From NCBI GenBank assembly GCA_950097015.1, contig CATNEN010000039.1, positions 124,001-188,000 on the forward strand: DNA of 64,000 nucleotides, given 5' to 3'. Source of the DNA: Macrostomum hystrix. Taxonomy: Eukaryota; Platyhelminthes; Macrostomidae. Made by a program: the position numbers and the translations under genes. This document shows, piece by piece, positions 22,201 through 31,319 of this stretch (its first letter is position 1; each line of letters starts with the position of its first letter). The notes beneath the pieces were generated by a model, which was not told the origin of the DNA, did not search any database, and worked only from the letters and a program-made list of their open reading frames with translations.

Positions 22201-25200
22201 GCTGGTGTGCGTAGAAATAGCGAAAGTACTTAGCCACATCCTCCACTGGAGCATCTTTGTAGTCTAAGCGGAGGTTGTTCTAGGCCAACCAGGCCGTGAA
22301 CCTCCGGACAATCGCCTTATTCTTCGCGACACTGGACTTGCATTGGTTATCTCGTTCCTGTTGCCGAGCCAGTTCCTCAAGCTCGTCCAGGTTGCACAGC
22401 GACTCCAGCTCGATAGCCAATAGCGGCTCCAGGTCGACATCAGTACTGCTGTTGGGCATGCTTAACCACTAGTTGGGATGAGTGAGCCAGTAATGACCAA
22501 GAGGAAGCCGAGCGTAAGCGAGGCTTTCTCTTGGTCATTACGGATGCGATATCTCATCTTGTTAAGATGTAACCAACGTGTCGGGATAGGAAAGCACGTT
22601 TTTCAACTTTTAACGATTGCCGCTTTTGCCCAGTTGAACCGATTTGGATGCGGTTTTTTGCAAAACATGTAAAAGACTTGGGTCTATATACTGAAGTGAA
22701 AAGCGTTGCCATGGCAACGCGCTTTGGTTACCATGGCAAGACAAACCAAATTGGAGGTTAAAAAATGTGCATGCTTTTAAACTTTGATTTGCTGGGTCGT
22801 AACCCCAACACATAGGCCTACTTGATGTTGAAGATATTTTTTGACCGTGTACTTTTGTGATTGAAAAAATGTGCACTTTTAGAGTACTTTTAGTACAGGG
22901 TGCAATTTAGACGCCTCTATGACACAGACATGTGACTTGAATTGCATTTCAACACATGTCAACCAACTTTCTTGGGTGTCGCCTATACGACAATGTTGGT
23001 TTCAGACTGATTGGATGTTGTTTACCGAAGATGTGGGTAATTAAATCCTAAAAACGTGATTATGGTCATTTTTATTCATTTTTCGAGGTACAAAATTGCA
23101 TGTCCAGAACGTATTTGGTGTGCGATTTGAATGCGGCTTTCGTTTTTAGAAGCGCAACAGATGTGCGCACAAAATATGTATATTTTGAATTTTCTAAGCA
23201 TCCACTTGCCCCGAAGGTGAATGCGAAAATCCCAAATTTTGACCCCCCGGGGGGCTAAAACATGCAAAACGAGATCAGTCATAACTTTTGATGATGCATC
23301 CGTTGGTGTTGCGCTTAGCGTTGCTGAATTGCATTTAAGACCCTCTTTCATTTGATACTAGACTCGTGTGCACACATTCAGTAGTTGGCCATCTGTACTA
23401 AAATATGTACCTAAGGCGGAAAGCCTTTAGTTTACGAAGTTGGAGTGGCAGCAAAGTTAGTGTGCTGCATGGCACGTATATTTATATTTACAGCAAACGC
23501 GAGAGCGAGATAGAGGGGCCTAGGGAGGTGCGAAATGGTGGCGTGACTTCTCACACCCGGCTTAGCGAGCCGGCTGGCTGGGTGCACCAACCCCCACCTC
23601 AACTAGACTGAGGTTGAGGGGTTTGGGTGCGGCTGCAATGTTGCTGGCCGGTCGCGTGTTGACTGTCCGCCACATAGCTTCCCCCAGCACTGAGCTAGGC
23701 CCCGGGTGCTCGGCGAGGCGGAGATGATGCTGAGGAGCGGGCGCTGAAGGCGGTGGGAGCGAGCGCTGAAGGCGATGGGAGCGAGCGCTAAAGGCCGCTG
23801 CAGCGAGGGCCGAGGCCGCAAGAGCGGGCGCCGAGACAGCGAGAGCGGGCGCCGAGACAGCGAGAGCGGGCGCCGAGGCAGAAGGAGCGGGCGCCGAGAC
23901 AGCGCCAAAAGCCTGCAGAGGCACCGAGCGGGCGCCAAAAGCAGAGGCACCGAGCGTGCGCCGAAAACCAATCCACAGTCAGTTGCCGCCGAGATCCGGG
24001 TCGATGCCCCTGCCCACGGGCTGAGGACGTAAGGCTAACAACAGCGGTGGTAACCTCGAGTGTGCTGCAGCGTGTGGCGGTGGTTGGTCCACCGCAGGAG
24101 CCGAAAGGCGAGACCCCAGGGGCTACCGGGCGGCGGGCTGGCTATGACTGTGCTGGCTGTCCTGCTGTGCTGCTGTTGTGCTGTGCTGCTGTTCTGCTGT
24201 GCTGCTGTGCTGCTGTTCTGCTGTGCTGCTGTTCTGCTGTGCTGCTGTGCTGCTGTTGTCGGCCAAGGCGGTTGGCTGCCAGGACCGCACAGGGCCGCCC
24301 AGGTAGGCCCAGCGTGTCGCGCTGGGCGTCGGGCTCACCAATAAGGCGGAAAGCCTTTAGTTTACGAAGTTGGAGTGGCAGCAAAGTTAGTGTGCTGCAT
24401 GGCACGTATATTTATATTTACAGCAAACGCGAGAGCGAGATAGAGGGGCCTAGGGAGGTGCGAAATGGTGGCGTGACTTCTCACACCCGGCTTAGCGAGC
24501 CGGCTGGCTGGGTGCACCAACCCCCACCTCAACTAGACTGAGGTTGAGGGGTTTGGGTGCGGCTGCAATGTTGCTGGCCGGTCGCGTGTTGACTGTCCGC
24601 CACATACCTGTACAGGTGTACGTATGAGAGAAAAAGTTTGCCATTTCTGCATCTACGATAGTGCACTTTGTCGCATTGAGCTCAAAATGGTGTCAACAGA
24701 CGCATGTGGATGTTTGAAAGAGAATGACATGTCAACTTAAAGTCAGCGTCACATTCAAGATGCTAAATCTTGATTTGCAGTTGGAAAACGTGGTGTTTTC
24801 GTAGAAATTGAATAACTCATGCAATTTTTCGAAACTATAAAGGTAAATTTTGTAAAAACGGTGTTGCGAATTTTTTATGTACATAGACGAAATGTACCCA
24901 ATACTATGCTGCAGCTGCATTGTTGGAAAATTCTATTTTTCGAAATGGAAGGCACATTGGAGCAATTTTGACACCCGGGGCCTATGCCAATTTCTCATAA
25001 GATTTTAGAAGTGCAATTTCTCGAATCAAGTTTGGTGTCGCTGTCCTATAGCATTTAGAGCCCTCTTCAAAAGGACAGCATTCATGCCTGCCTGTGAATA
25101 TTGATTGAGCGTCAGTACACGATGCAGTACTTTTAAGAGAAGCAGCATTTTCGAGTTTACTCTAATAAAATGTTGTTCTTTGCCCCCAATGTCATTGAAA

Positions 25201-28200
25201 ATGGTTTCAATAGATGCGTCTAGATGTTTCTAAGACAATGACATGTCACTTGAAGCTGTGCATTTCAGATGTATAGTGTCGATTTTCATTTATAAAACGT
25301 AATTTTTTCATGCACACAAATAATGCAACCTTGAGTGAAAATTGTGCTAAATTGGTTAAGTTAATCGCACGTAAGTTTCGCATATAAATTGTGTGCCCAG
25401 CATTGAAATGAATATGGTGCTTTAGTCTTGGAAAGTTTAATTATCTGATGAAGTATAAATAGGAAGTAAGCAGTAATTAATGTAATAATAAAGACTGGTG
25501 ATTGAGGTCATAGACATTGACGCCCGAAATAGCCAGTGTCTATTGACATTGAAAACCGAACCAGAACCAGAAGTCCATTAATGACTGCTGCCAGTGCCAC
25601 CCATTTGAGACGCGGCAAAGTTGGCGGTCAATAATTTAGGCCATTAATGACCGCTGCTGATGTCTATGGCAAGCACCATGACAGACGAATCCTAGAGGTA
25701 AGAGAGAGAAAAAGTGCAGAGTGTGGAAAGAGAGCCCTCTTTGTCTATGGTCAAAATCAACACAACTCGAATCAGAGTGATATATTAAGACTGTTTTCCG
25801 CCCAGAGGGAATGGAATTTAATCTGATTTTGAACGAACCATTTTTGAGCCTACGTAGGACAGATTAAGATGGACGAGACATGCCCATATCCGACTGGTCT
25901 GCTTCATTTATCGCAAGGGGACGTCTGTGGCCTGACGATGGAACAGATTCAACAGAGAATGGAACGAGAGGCCGAGATGGAAAGAATGACGATAGAAATC
26001 CTGCCCGAGCTAGGAATGGAGTACGTGGATGAACTTCTGAAGGTATACGAAGACTCTGACATTGAGAATTTGGTTCAGGAGATGGATAATATGGAGTTGG
26101 AAAACGTACCGCGGGCTGCCAAACAGCACGAGAAATGGGCACTGCAACTGCTTGAGTCTATCACGGCGGAAAAGGGGAATGAGATGTGTTCTATCCGTTT
26201 GCACCACCGAAGAGGCGGCTGTTGCGCTTCGAGTTATGTACGCATTTGTGAGATGCAAGGACGGTGGGTATTTTTCTCCATCTAGTCTGGTATGTCTGCG
26301 GGCTGCGCTGTTTCGAGATCTACTGCGCAGGAGAAACTGGAACATTTTAGTCGACACCAAATTTGTACGTGCGAATGCAATGCTACGGATTGCGGCTGGC
26401 TTGCTTGTGAAGAACGGTTGTAGAACAAAACAGTTCGTCGCAATTGAGAAACCGGACGTTGAGAGGCTCAGAAGTGATTCATTTTCATGATGATGGAGGC
26501 ACAATCAGCACGAGCCAATAGAAGAAGGTGATTTACAGAAAATGTGTGCTTATTTTGACCGTTCTACAGCTGAACGGTTGCAAGATGAAGTACTATTTAC
26601 GCTGCTGTAAGTCCTGGGCGAGAGAGGTCAAGAACACCTGTCAAGTCTAAAGCAAGTTGGCACGCTCCAAGAAGAAGTCGACGCTGATGGGAATCCATAT
26701 CTTGCGTTGCCGCCGTTAAAGAAAAAACATCGATCCAACAAAATGCAAGGGAAATCAGCGCAAACAGAGTCGGATCTACGGCGCTCAGCGGGAGTTGATC
26801 CTGCATTATCAGAGTTTGTTACCGCAGAATTCGTCCTCGTTCTTTCCGCGCCCTCTGACTAACAATTAGGGAGGACAAATTCGCTTCTCTGCTACGCAAG
26901 TGCGCGGGGTTGGCTGCATTCATGAAGCACGTTAGTAGTGTGTGCAACCTCTCCAAGCAGTACACGAATCACTGCACACGCGTAACGCGTAGTGCGGATC
27001 TTTTCGACAAAGGAATGCCTATGGGTGAGATAATAACGGTAACGGGACAACGATCGGAGTCCACTGTTCGACGTTATCTCGCACGCAAGCGTGACAGAAC
27101 CCTCAGGAAGGTTGCTACCGCTGTTAGTGACAATTTGGCCCCACCAACCGCGGCGACTACGAGTGCAACCACTAGTGCAACAGTCATGCAGCAAGCTCAA
27201 GTTGACATGCGAAGTGTGCAACAGCCGATGTTTGCCAACTGCCTCTTCGATGGGTGCACGTTTAACTTCTAACAAAGAATATATAGCTCGTACTTATAAG
27301 TCTTAACTGTCGAAAATTAAATACTTTGATCTTCGTTTGCTTTGCTATATCCTCGATCTGTTTCCTGTTAAAGTTCTTGTTGCCTAAATGAATAAAAACA
27401 GTGAATTTCTCGCTTATAATACATGGCAAGTTATCGTGACTTAACAGCTTTATTAAAAAATGCATTAAAAAACTATAGTATATATGATAATGCTACGCAG
27501 CCTACTGTAGCGCTTGGCAGTGCTGAAGAGATGTCACTGTGGGAGCAGGGCATTCTTGTGATTCTAATCCTAAGCAACTGCTGTACACTGTCATCTTTAC
27601 GCTAGGCAAGGCTTTTGGCTTGCGTGGTGGTAGAGAACTACATGACGAAACCCGTGGGCCATACGGGAGAGTGTCAGACGATGATAGAGGCCGCCTTCTT
27701 GATGCTCATGTGAATGGGCAAGATTACCTTCAGCTCGCAAGACTGATGAATATAAATCGAGCCACAGCCTATTCCATCGTGCGATCTGGTCGTCGGGAAA
27801 AGAGACCCAGGGGCGGTAGAACGCATTCAAAGTTTGACGAGCAGATGGAGCAATACTGCCCCGAACTACTGGATGATAACCCTGTCCTTACACTCGCAGA
27901 GATTAAGGACTGCCTGCAAGCGAGGTTCCCCGAGAAGCCAAATGTATCAGTGACAACACTGAGCCGACATCTCGATGGTCTAGCATACACCGTTAAGCTG
28001 GTTCGGGACGTTGCTGCGGAGAGGAACTCGCCGGCTGTCTTAGCTTAGGGTGGGATGACTTTGGCAAGCTGGTCATCTCCAGGGATGAGACATGGATCCC
28101 ATTCTTTGATCCTGAGACAAAGGAAGAAAGTCACATTTGGGCAAAGAAGGGGTCAACTGCCCTTGTGAAGGCTCGGCGAGACCAGCATTCGAGGAAGGTC

Positions 28201-31168
28201 ATGTTGACGCTCTTCTTTGACCACTCTGGTCCACTGGCCATTGATTTTCTGGAAGAAGGAACAACTATTAATGCGGACTGCTACATCGCTAGCCTGACCA
28301 GACTAAAGGACGATGTGCGACCAGCGGCTTCAATCTGGTGAGAAGCACTGCTTCCTGCAACAGCAACACGACAACGCTCGGCCGAAAACAGCTGGAAAGA
28401 CAATGGAGAAGATTGACCACCTGAATTTTGAGCTGCTGCCTCATCCACCTTACTCGCCCGACTTATCACCTGCGGATTTTGCCATCTTTCCTCAAATAAA
28501 GAGGCTTCTTCGTGTTCGGGTGTCGCAGAGAATCGCAGAGAGCTCGAAGCACTGACTCGTCACGTCATCTTGCACAAAATGCCTCGTTCTTTGTTTTTTT
28601 GAGGCCATAAACGGCATGCGTTTAATGAGGCAGAAGTGTGTCCTGTTGAATGGGGACTACGTGGAGAAGCCCCAAGCTGAACTCGTTTAATATATTTTAA
28701 ATGTGACTGGTAAATGCCACGGAAATGACTAACCAGTTGATGCATTGTTTCATTATTCGATGTTTTATGATTTTCGATTTGAAGACATTTGAGGATATGT
28801 AACACTGGTGCTGACTTGCGCAGACACTTCATTGCAGCGCATGAAGGAAAAGTGATATCAACATGATTTCAACTACAGCTTATGAGTGACAAAGTTCCCT
28901 TTAATTTGACACCATGGATTACAATTTTATAGCTGCATTGAAGAACTGTGATATAAATTTCGGGAACTTTTGGGAAACCCCTCGTAGTCGATTTCGGGGG
29001 GCAGGAGATGTACTCGACTTTACACAATACTTTAAAACGGTCGACTCTAAAAAGCTCGGGATCCCACAGCCAGATTTTAAGCTAATCAGAGGCTGAACCT
29101 GGCATTTCTTGCGCTGAGCAGCCAGGAGAATCCTTTTGGTGTGGTCCAGCGTCAGCGATTCCTCATCGACAACCTCCTCGAAGCAGACGTTGAGACCGCC
29201 ATCCTTTTCGAACTCGTCGCGGCGCAGGAAGAGCTTGCTGCTGGAGAGCAAGGCCACGTCAGGCCAGTTCTGACTGCGCAGGTACTTGGCAACGGTTTTT
29301 GAGTAGGCTGCGAGACTTGGTACAGTGCGGAAGAAGTATGGGTAGGTTTCCACGTCGCTGTACACGACTGACTCGACTGTGGGCGAAACTACCACACTGC
29401 GCGTGTAGCTACTTAGCTCCGCGATGGGGCCCACGGTCTCTGAGCATGTGCCCGCGATCATACCGATGAGGGGCCTAGTAGGACTCGATGCACAGCTCAC
29501 CTGGCGGAGGCGGCAGGGGCGGATGAACTCTGCGTCACTCGCAGGTGCTTATTAATTATATTGTCAGTGTTAGCCGAAGCACTTACGTCAGAAAGAAATT
29601 GCAGAGCTTCAGCCTTGTCACAGTCCATTCCGCGAGCATCGAGGCGAACGCTGAGACCCACGGAGCGTAGATGGCACAGTGCCAGGCGGTACTGAGTGGT
29701 GGCACTCGCATTTGCGGTATCAACCAGCTCAGCAGCGCTGGCGTTCGCGGCGTGGAGAGAGACGGCGCTGGAGTTACAGAGCAGCTCTTCGTGGACCGTC
29801 CTGCGAGCCGCATCGAATACGGCCCGGTCAGTAAGCTTGGGGCCATGGGGCCACAGCAGGGCTAAAGTCAATGGCAGCGAGTCCTGGCTCATATGACGAA
29901 TGCCCCAAGGAGCCGGCAGCTGCTGTAGCGAAGATGCGAGCCAGCTGGATCCAGATTGGAATGAGGAGTGATTGTCAGCGAGACTCAATCAATCATAAAA
30001 TACACAAGATATTGCTGAAGTGAACTGAAGCAGAAGTGCATAGCGATGATAGCAGAGAATATTATCTACACCTTACTTCAAAATTCAGCAATGACTGCAG
30101 AAGACGGTTCGGCATGAGCAGGAAACGGGACTGGTACCAAGCGTAACTCACCCACACAACCCAGCAGCTTCGGCAGGCAATGTGTCAGACAACGAGAACT
30201 CGCGCAGGAAGTCAGCAAGCTGGCTGTCGAAGGCGGCCAGCCGGGTCAGAAGCAGCTTTTTATGTTGACGCTGGCTTCGTGAGAAGTGCGCGTAGCCACC
30301 GATAGATACGCTGGCGAAGTCGCGAATGTCACTGGCGCTGCCGCACTGATTTGCCATGAAAGACACAATAGGGAAGCTGGACTGTGCCTCGGCATCATCA
30401 CCGAAGCGCCGCAGTGGGCAGTCTGAGTGCTCCGGAGCCGCAAAATAATATCTGAAAACAGTAGAGTGGATGACATACCATTCTGACGGTTTTACTCGAA
30501 TGTCAGACTCTAGATACTTACGATTGACCATCTCGGAATAAGAAGCCGTAGTCTACGTAATTGTTTTCCGTTGATTGCAGCTCACTGAGCTTGATGGCAC
30601 AGGCAAATGGGTACAAGCAGCTGTCTGCCCGCACAACTCGGGCATCAGGGTAGCGGAAGATCTCCCGCAGCAGCACTGCTAAGGCCTCACCACGCAACTC
30701 ATCGCCTGGGCGAACCGCCACGGTAATCGGATTCGGAGAGTTGGCATCCGTTGAGTTGAAGAAGTACCTCTGCCGAGAAGAAATGTCTGCAGGTAGATTG
30801 GAGTCGGGTCTCATTAGAACCTGGTCAGATCAGAGTCGGTTAGATGTGTCGGGTCTCATAACAACCTGGTCAGATCAGAGTGGATTGCTGACCGACCGTT
30901 TGGTTAGTTTGGTTACGGACTAGTTTACAGCTACGTTTATAACATAAGCTACATCTTACGGATCCGTTTGGGGTCAGAGCCTTTTATCAAGCTGATTGCA
31001 TATATGTAACCTATGGTTTTGAGTGTCCTTACAATTAGCAATTTGATCATCCGAGGCGAGGTTGCAGTTGAGTAGTGCGCCTTGGGAGTACAATGCAAGT
31101 ATTTGCAAATGTAGAAGCAGCTGCGCCAATAGCTTCATTTGTGACTTTCGGAGCTGAGTCTTCAGCAT
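10211..31168 (-). CDS. VKR: Venus kinase receptor (Venus flytrap ectodomain plus receptor tyrosine kinase), ten exons
   Basis: Single-pass receptor tyrosine kinase with a bacterial periplasmic-protein-like ligand domain; in this invertebrate family ligands include amino acids. Exons on the minus strand: 31168-31033, 30786-30522, 30451-30152, 29944-29587, 29500-29099, 20055-19549, 19452-18955, 18584-18132, 18050-17554 and 10424-10211, giving 1209 codons with consistent phases. Exon 1 is a signal peptide (MKLLAQLLLHLQILALYSQG). Exons 2-6 form the flytrap (LIGMIAGTCSETVGPIAEL; VFAMDYLKRG). Exon 7 has the membrane span (TIVSLIVGVFLLCMTCLLCL). Exons 8-9 are the kinase: GKGCFGTVYGG, CAVKVM, HRDLALRN, DFG and the loop YIKEYYR before VRWMPPES. 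The HRDLALRN and double-Tyr loop resemble the insulin-receptor type. Exon 10 is a Ser-rich tail ending SSAELL. Exons 1 and 10 rest on splice phase only and are less certain. Two introns are packed with transposons. Confidence 0.88.
10500..10782. repeat. 26-bp minisatellite, left part
   Basis: Unit of 26 bp reading CAGATACGGAGAGG then TTGGTAGGCAGC, about eight clear copies from 10575, with a degenerate start. The array stops abruptly at the left end of the 6.4-kb element and resumes in phase at 17208, so the element inserted into it. It lies within the last intron of the receptor gene. Confidence 0.9.
10845..11138. repeat. Left subterminal array of the 6.4-kb element, about 39-bp unit
   Basis: About seven copies of a unit made of GGTCACGTATGTGACC, GTGTCTTGTGACC and GTGCCCCTAT. 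The first part is an interrupted palindrome (GGTCAC-N4-GTGACC). Placement next to the terminus suggests transposase binding sites; this is inference. Confidence 0.88.
11443..12392 (-). mobile_element. Internally deleted mariner nested in the 6.4-kb element
   Basis: The ends are inverted copies of CGAGGTGCATTCAAAAAGTT, flanked by the expected TA duplication (11441-11442 and 12393-12394). The minus strand encodes a mariner transposase N-terminus from 12238 (FSKQDVRSLMKFQFLQGKKP, then the helix-turn-helix linker and EDVGVSVGSVHTILTERL). It then jumps from REGENFL straight to PPYSPDL and, after a one-base shift, CDFFLFPSVKKHLRG. The first two catalytic aspartates (the DETW and DNA boxes) are therefore lost. 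At 950 bp it is about 350 bp short of a full mariner. It can only move if supplied with transposase in trans. Confidence 0.9.
12499..12709. repeat. 42-bp coding minisatellite (14-residue repeat x5)
   Basis: Five copies of a 42-bp unit that stays open on the plus strand as SETQGPDVTAEDGA. The host frame 12328-12741 ends soon after (LTAEGSSGG, stop). Its 5' part runs into the mariner right end, so the original start of this frame was probably displaced. It may be an exon of the acidic repeat protein downstream; no domain is recognisable. Confidence 0.75.
13078..13844 (+). pseudogene. Acidic Ser/Asp-repeat protein frame of the 6.4-kb element, function unknown
   Basis: Starts MSDINDLSDDENVDSVLE at 13078, then meets a stop at 13168-13170 beside a run of six A. 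The frame continues one register over as a basic stretch (RFRERRRRLREQQ), RKRKRSSSSSSS, nine or so SASDGEP repeats, four AAQPPVGD/E repeats and a non-repetitive tail (SDWPEAWRSMQSSDPAVRQL) to a stop at 13842. The acidic, serine-rich repeats next to basic blocks look like a nuclear protein, but no family is recognised. The A-run could be a real frameshift mutation, an assembly error or an intron border. A second copy of the QPPVGDEED segment lies at 14822-14870. Confidence 0.5.
13336..13642. repeat. 21-bp and 24-bp coding tandem repeats
   Basis: Two adjoining arrays: a 21-bp unit AGCGCCAGTGACGGCGAGCC (plus A) encoding SASDGEP, then a 24-bp unit encoding AAQPPVGD/E. Both keep the plus-strand frame open; the other frames are open only as a by-product of the repeat. 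Confidence 0.88.
14779..14870. repeat. Partial duplicate of the acidic repeat frame
   Basis: The segment GACGCTGCCCAGCCGCCAGT through GAGGAGGATGTCGACGCAAGT repeats 13582-13660 almost exactly. It shows an internal duplication in the 6.4-kb element about 1.2 kb apart, placed just before the coiled-coil/BEN frame. Confidence 0.75.
14919..16289 (+). pseudogene. Coiled-coil protein with C-terminal BEN domain, two frameshifts
   Basis: BEN domains bind DNA or mediate chromatin contacts; they occur in animal transcriptional regulators and some DNA viruses. From MAGSLEFTRRSASGD at 14919 the first frame leads to a heptad-rich coiled coil (LRQELASLRAIVDNL; SLESELELL). A one-base shift near 15280 continues it as SQGYKEKMELAERKNAEL at 15300 and KNAELTKELSRLL. 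An Ala-rich linker and a helical segment (RRIILSARSLGVTVSEDDY) follow. A second shift near 15850 leads into the BEN-like stretch LLRTLYKAVFSTEELLTCSY, TGRKSKRL and YKKRAIEGFVKRLKL, then a basic/Ser tail ending SIELAAH. The order and spacing of the BEN motif (hydrophobic helix, F-x-x-E-E-L, S-x-TGR, then a later Arg-rich helix) fit well. Whether the shifts are decay or sequencing errors cannot be told from one copy. Confidence 0.65.
16620..17200. repeat. Right subterminal array of the 6.4-kb element, 50-bp unit
   Basis: Four tandem 50-bp units at about 16829-17028 (CGGTCACGGTATGGTCACGG, then GTGACGGTCACAATATACGG and TTACAGTTGA), within 580 bp that is saturated with GGTCA/TGACC words. Unit length and sequence differ from the left array; only the GGTCAC core is shared. 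Confidence 0.85.
17208..17290. repeat. 26-bp minisatellite, right part
   Basis: About three more copies of the 26-bp unit, resuming immediately after the right end of the 6.4-kb element. This is the other half of the split array at 10500-10782. Confidence 0.85.
21122..22459 (-). pseudogene. Crypton-type tyrosine recombinase element (DUF3504 family), minus strand
   Basis: Cryptons move with a tyrosine recombinase. From MPNSSTDVDLEPLLAIELES at 22459 the frame has an in-frame TAG near 22265, then the N-terminal core (VEDVAKYFRYFYAHQRKANG, YSRNTIVGIRAALFRYFMKL) to 22004. The catalytic domain follows from 21975: YFGNRGREWLLGITM, GGTSNN, CPVRAFLLYKAK, DVFLRPKS and VGVNTLGPL. It then reaches the LAHCVR box and, after a one-base shift, TILHESGVAIAKATGHK near 21500. 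A GT-AG intron could join TGHK to SSTSVDRFSSRKEE at 21410. A C-terminal tail runs to 21132. The H-x-x-R and G-H pairs are intact; the expected nucleophile Tyr position reads Phe. Defective as it stands. Confidence 0.82.
22493..22540. repeat. Strong hairpin, 17-bp arms
   Basis: ATGACCAAGAGGAAGCC and its near-perfect inverse GGCTTTCTCTTGGTCAT are separated by about 12 bases. It lies just upstream of the Crypton start on the minus strand. A perfect 16-base palindrome (CGTTGCCATGGCAACG) follows near 22702. Confidence 0.75.
22840..25400. repeat. Diverged satellite-like repeat, about 500-bp period
   Basis: Blocks at about 22870-23350, 24640-25090 and 25130-25350 share ordered words such as GACATGTCACTTGAAGC/GACATGTGACTTGAATTGC, TTTTGACNCCCGGGG and GCATTTAGAGCCCTCTT. 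After subtracting the inserted element at 23413-24604 the spacing is about 500-540 bp. Copies are strongly diverged; no coding capacity. Confidence 0.55.
23413..24604. mobile_element. Small element with 262-bp identical terminal direct repeats (TRIM-like)
   Basis: Two direct repeats, 23413-23674 and 24343-24604, appear base-for-base identical over 262 bp and flank 668 bp of non-coding DNA. The whole is bracketed by a 5-bp duplication TACCT (23408-23412 and 24605-24609). This is the layout of a terminal-repeat retrotransposon in miniature. However, the repeats start AAGGCGG and end CCGCCACA instead of TG...CA, and neither a TGG-type primer site nor a polypurine tract is evident. The inside holds a 21-bp repeat (AGCGGGCGCCGAGACAGCGAG) near 23820-23910 and GTGCTGCTGTTCTGCTGT runs at 24160-24260. 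Identical repeats imply recent arrival. Confidence 0.85.
25869..27272 (+). pseudogene. Second Crypton-type tyrosine recombinase element, plus strand
   Basis: From MDETCPYPTGLLHLSQGD at 25869 an acidic N-terminus runs to about 26180. A frame change leads to the core-binding part (ALRVMYAFVRCKDGGYFSPS, LRAALFRDLLRRRNWNILVD, LLVKNGCRTKQFVAIEKPD) ending at 26490. Remnants of the catalytic domain (FDRSTAERLQDEVLFTLL, LGERGQEHLSSLKQV) follow in other frames at 26555-26650. The C-terminus at 26940-27270 reads YTNHCTRVT, GMPMGEIITVTGQRS and STVRRYLARKRDR. The usual TGH is TGQ here, so the conserved histidine is lost. It is clearly related to, but not the same as, the minus-strand Crypton at 21122-22459, and is inactive. 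Confidence 0.78.
27605..28047 (+). pseudogene. N-terminal fragment of an IS630/Tc1-like transposase
   Basis: The frame reads GRVSDDDRGRLLDAHVNGQD, a helix-turn-helix (LARLMNINRATAYSIVRSGR), GGRTHSKFDEQMEQY, NPVLTLAEIKDCLQARFPEK and VTTLSRHLDGLAYTVKLVRD, then stops. The paired helix-turn-helix order is typical of IS630-like transposases. The catalytic DDE part is missing: similarity switches at about 28045 to a different, mariner-type transposase. Confidence 0.7.
28048..28984 (+). pseudogene. Mariner transposase catalytic half and right terminus
   Basis: From about 28050 the plus strand reads LGWDDFGKLVISRDETWIP, SHIWAKKGS and KVMLTLFFDHSGPLAIDF. After a shift near 28330 it reads QQHDNARPKTAGKTMEKID and PPYSPDLSPADFAIFPQIKR. 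The aspartates of DETW, DNA and PADF are present with 34 residues between the last two, the DD34D signature of mariner. The N-terminal DNA-binding half is absent. About 205 bp of long inverted terminus end the element before TA at 28985. Confidence 0.82.
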
Positions 31169-31319
31169 AGCAGCTTTAGCTCCATGCGCAGCTTCAGGGC
31201 CAAGATCTCAGGATAAGCAGGAATCAGTTGCAGTTAGGACGTTCAGCACTTAGTTCGAATTTTGCAACGTGTATCTGAGGCATCAACCAAATTCCTGACA
31301 TTTGGAGTCTGAAAAGATA

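Larger units (their letters stand above)
20612..28984. mobile_element. 8.4-kb block bounded by long mariner inverted repeats, filled with other elements
   Basis: The left 210 bases (20612-20822) and the right 205 (28780-28984) are inverted copies, sharing for example TCCCAAAAGTTCCC, CCATGGTGTCAAATTAAAGG and CATGTTGATATCACT with scattered differences. TA lies outside both ends (20610-20611 and 28985-28986). Inward of the right end is the C-terminal half of a mariner transposase, while the N-terminal half is missing. The interior holds a Crypton (minus), satellite DNA, a terminal-direct-repeat element, a second Crypton (plus) and an IS630-like fragment. It is either one long-TIR mariner invaded repeatedly or the outer ends of two mariners. 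All of it sits in intron 5 of the receptor gene. Confidence 0.7.

Noticed and set aside
24047-24541. 164-codon frame with poly-Leu/Cys/Ala runs
   Set aside because: Produced by GCTGCTGTT slippage repeats and the terminal direct repeat; no start context or domain, and the other direct repeat gives the same C-terminal peptide.
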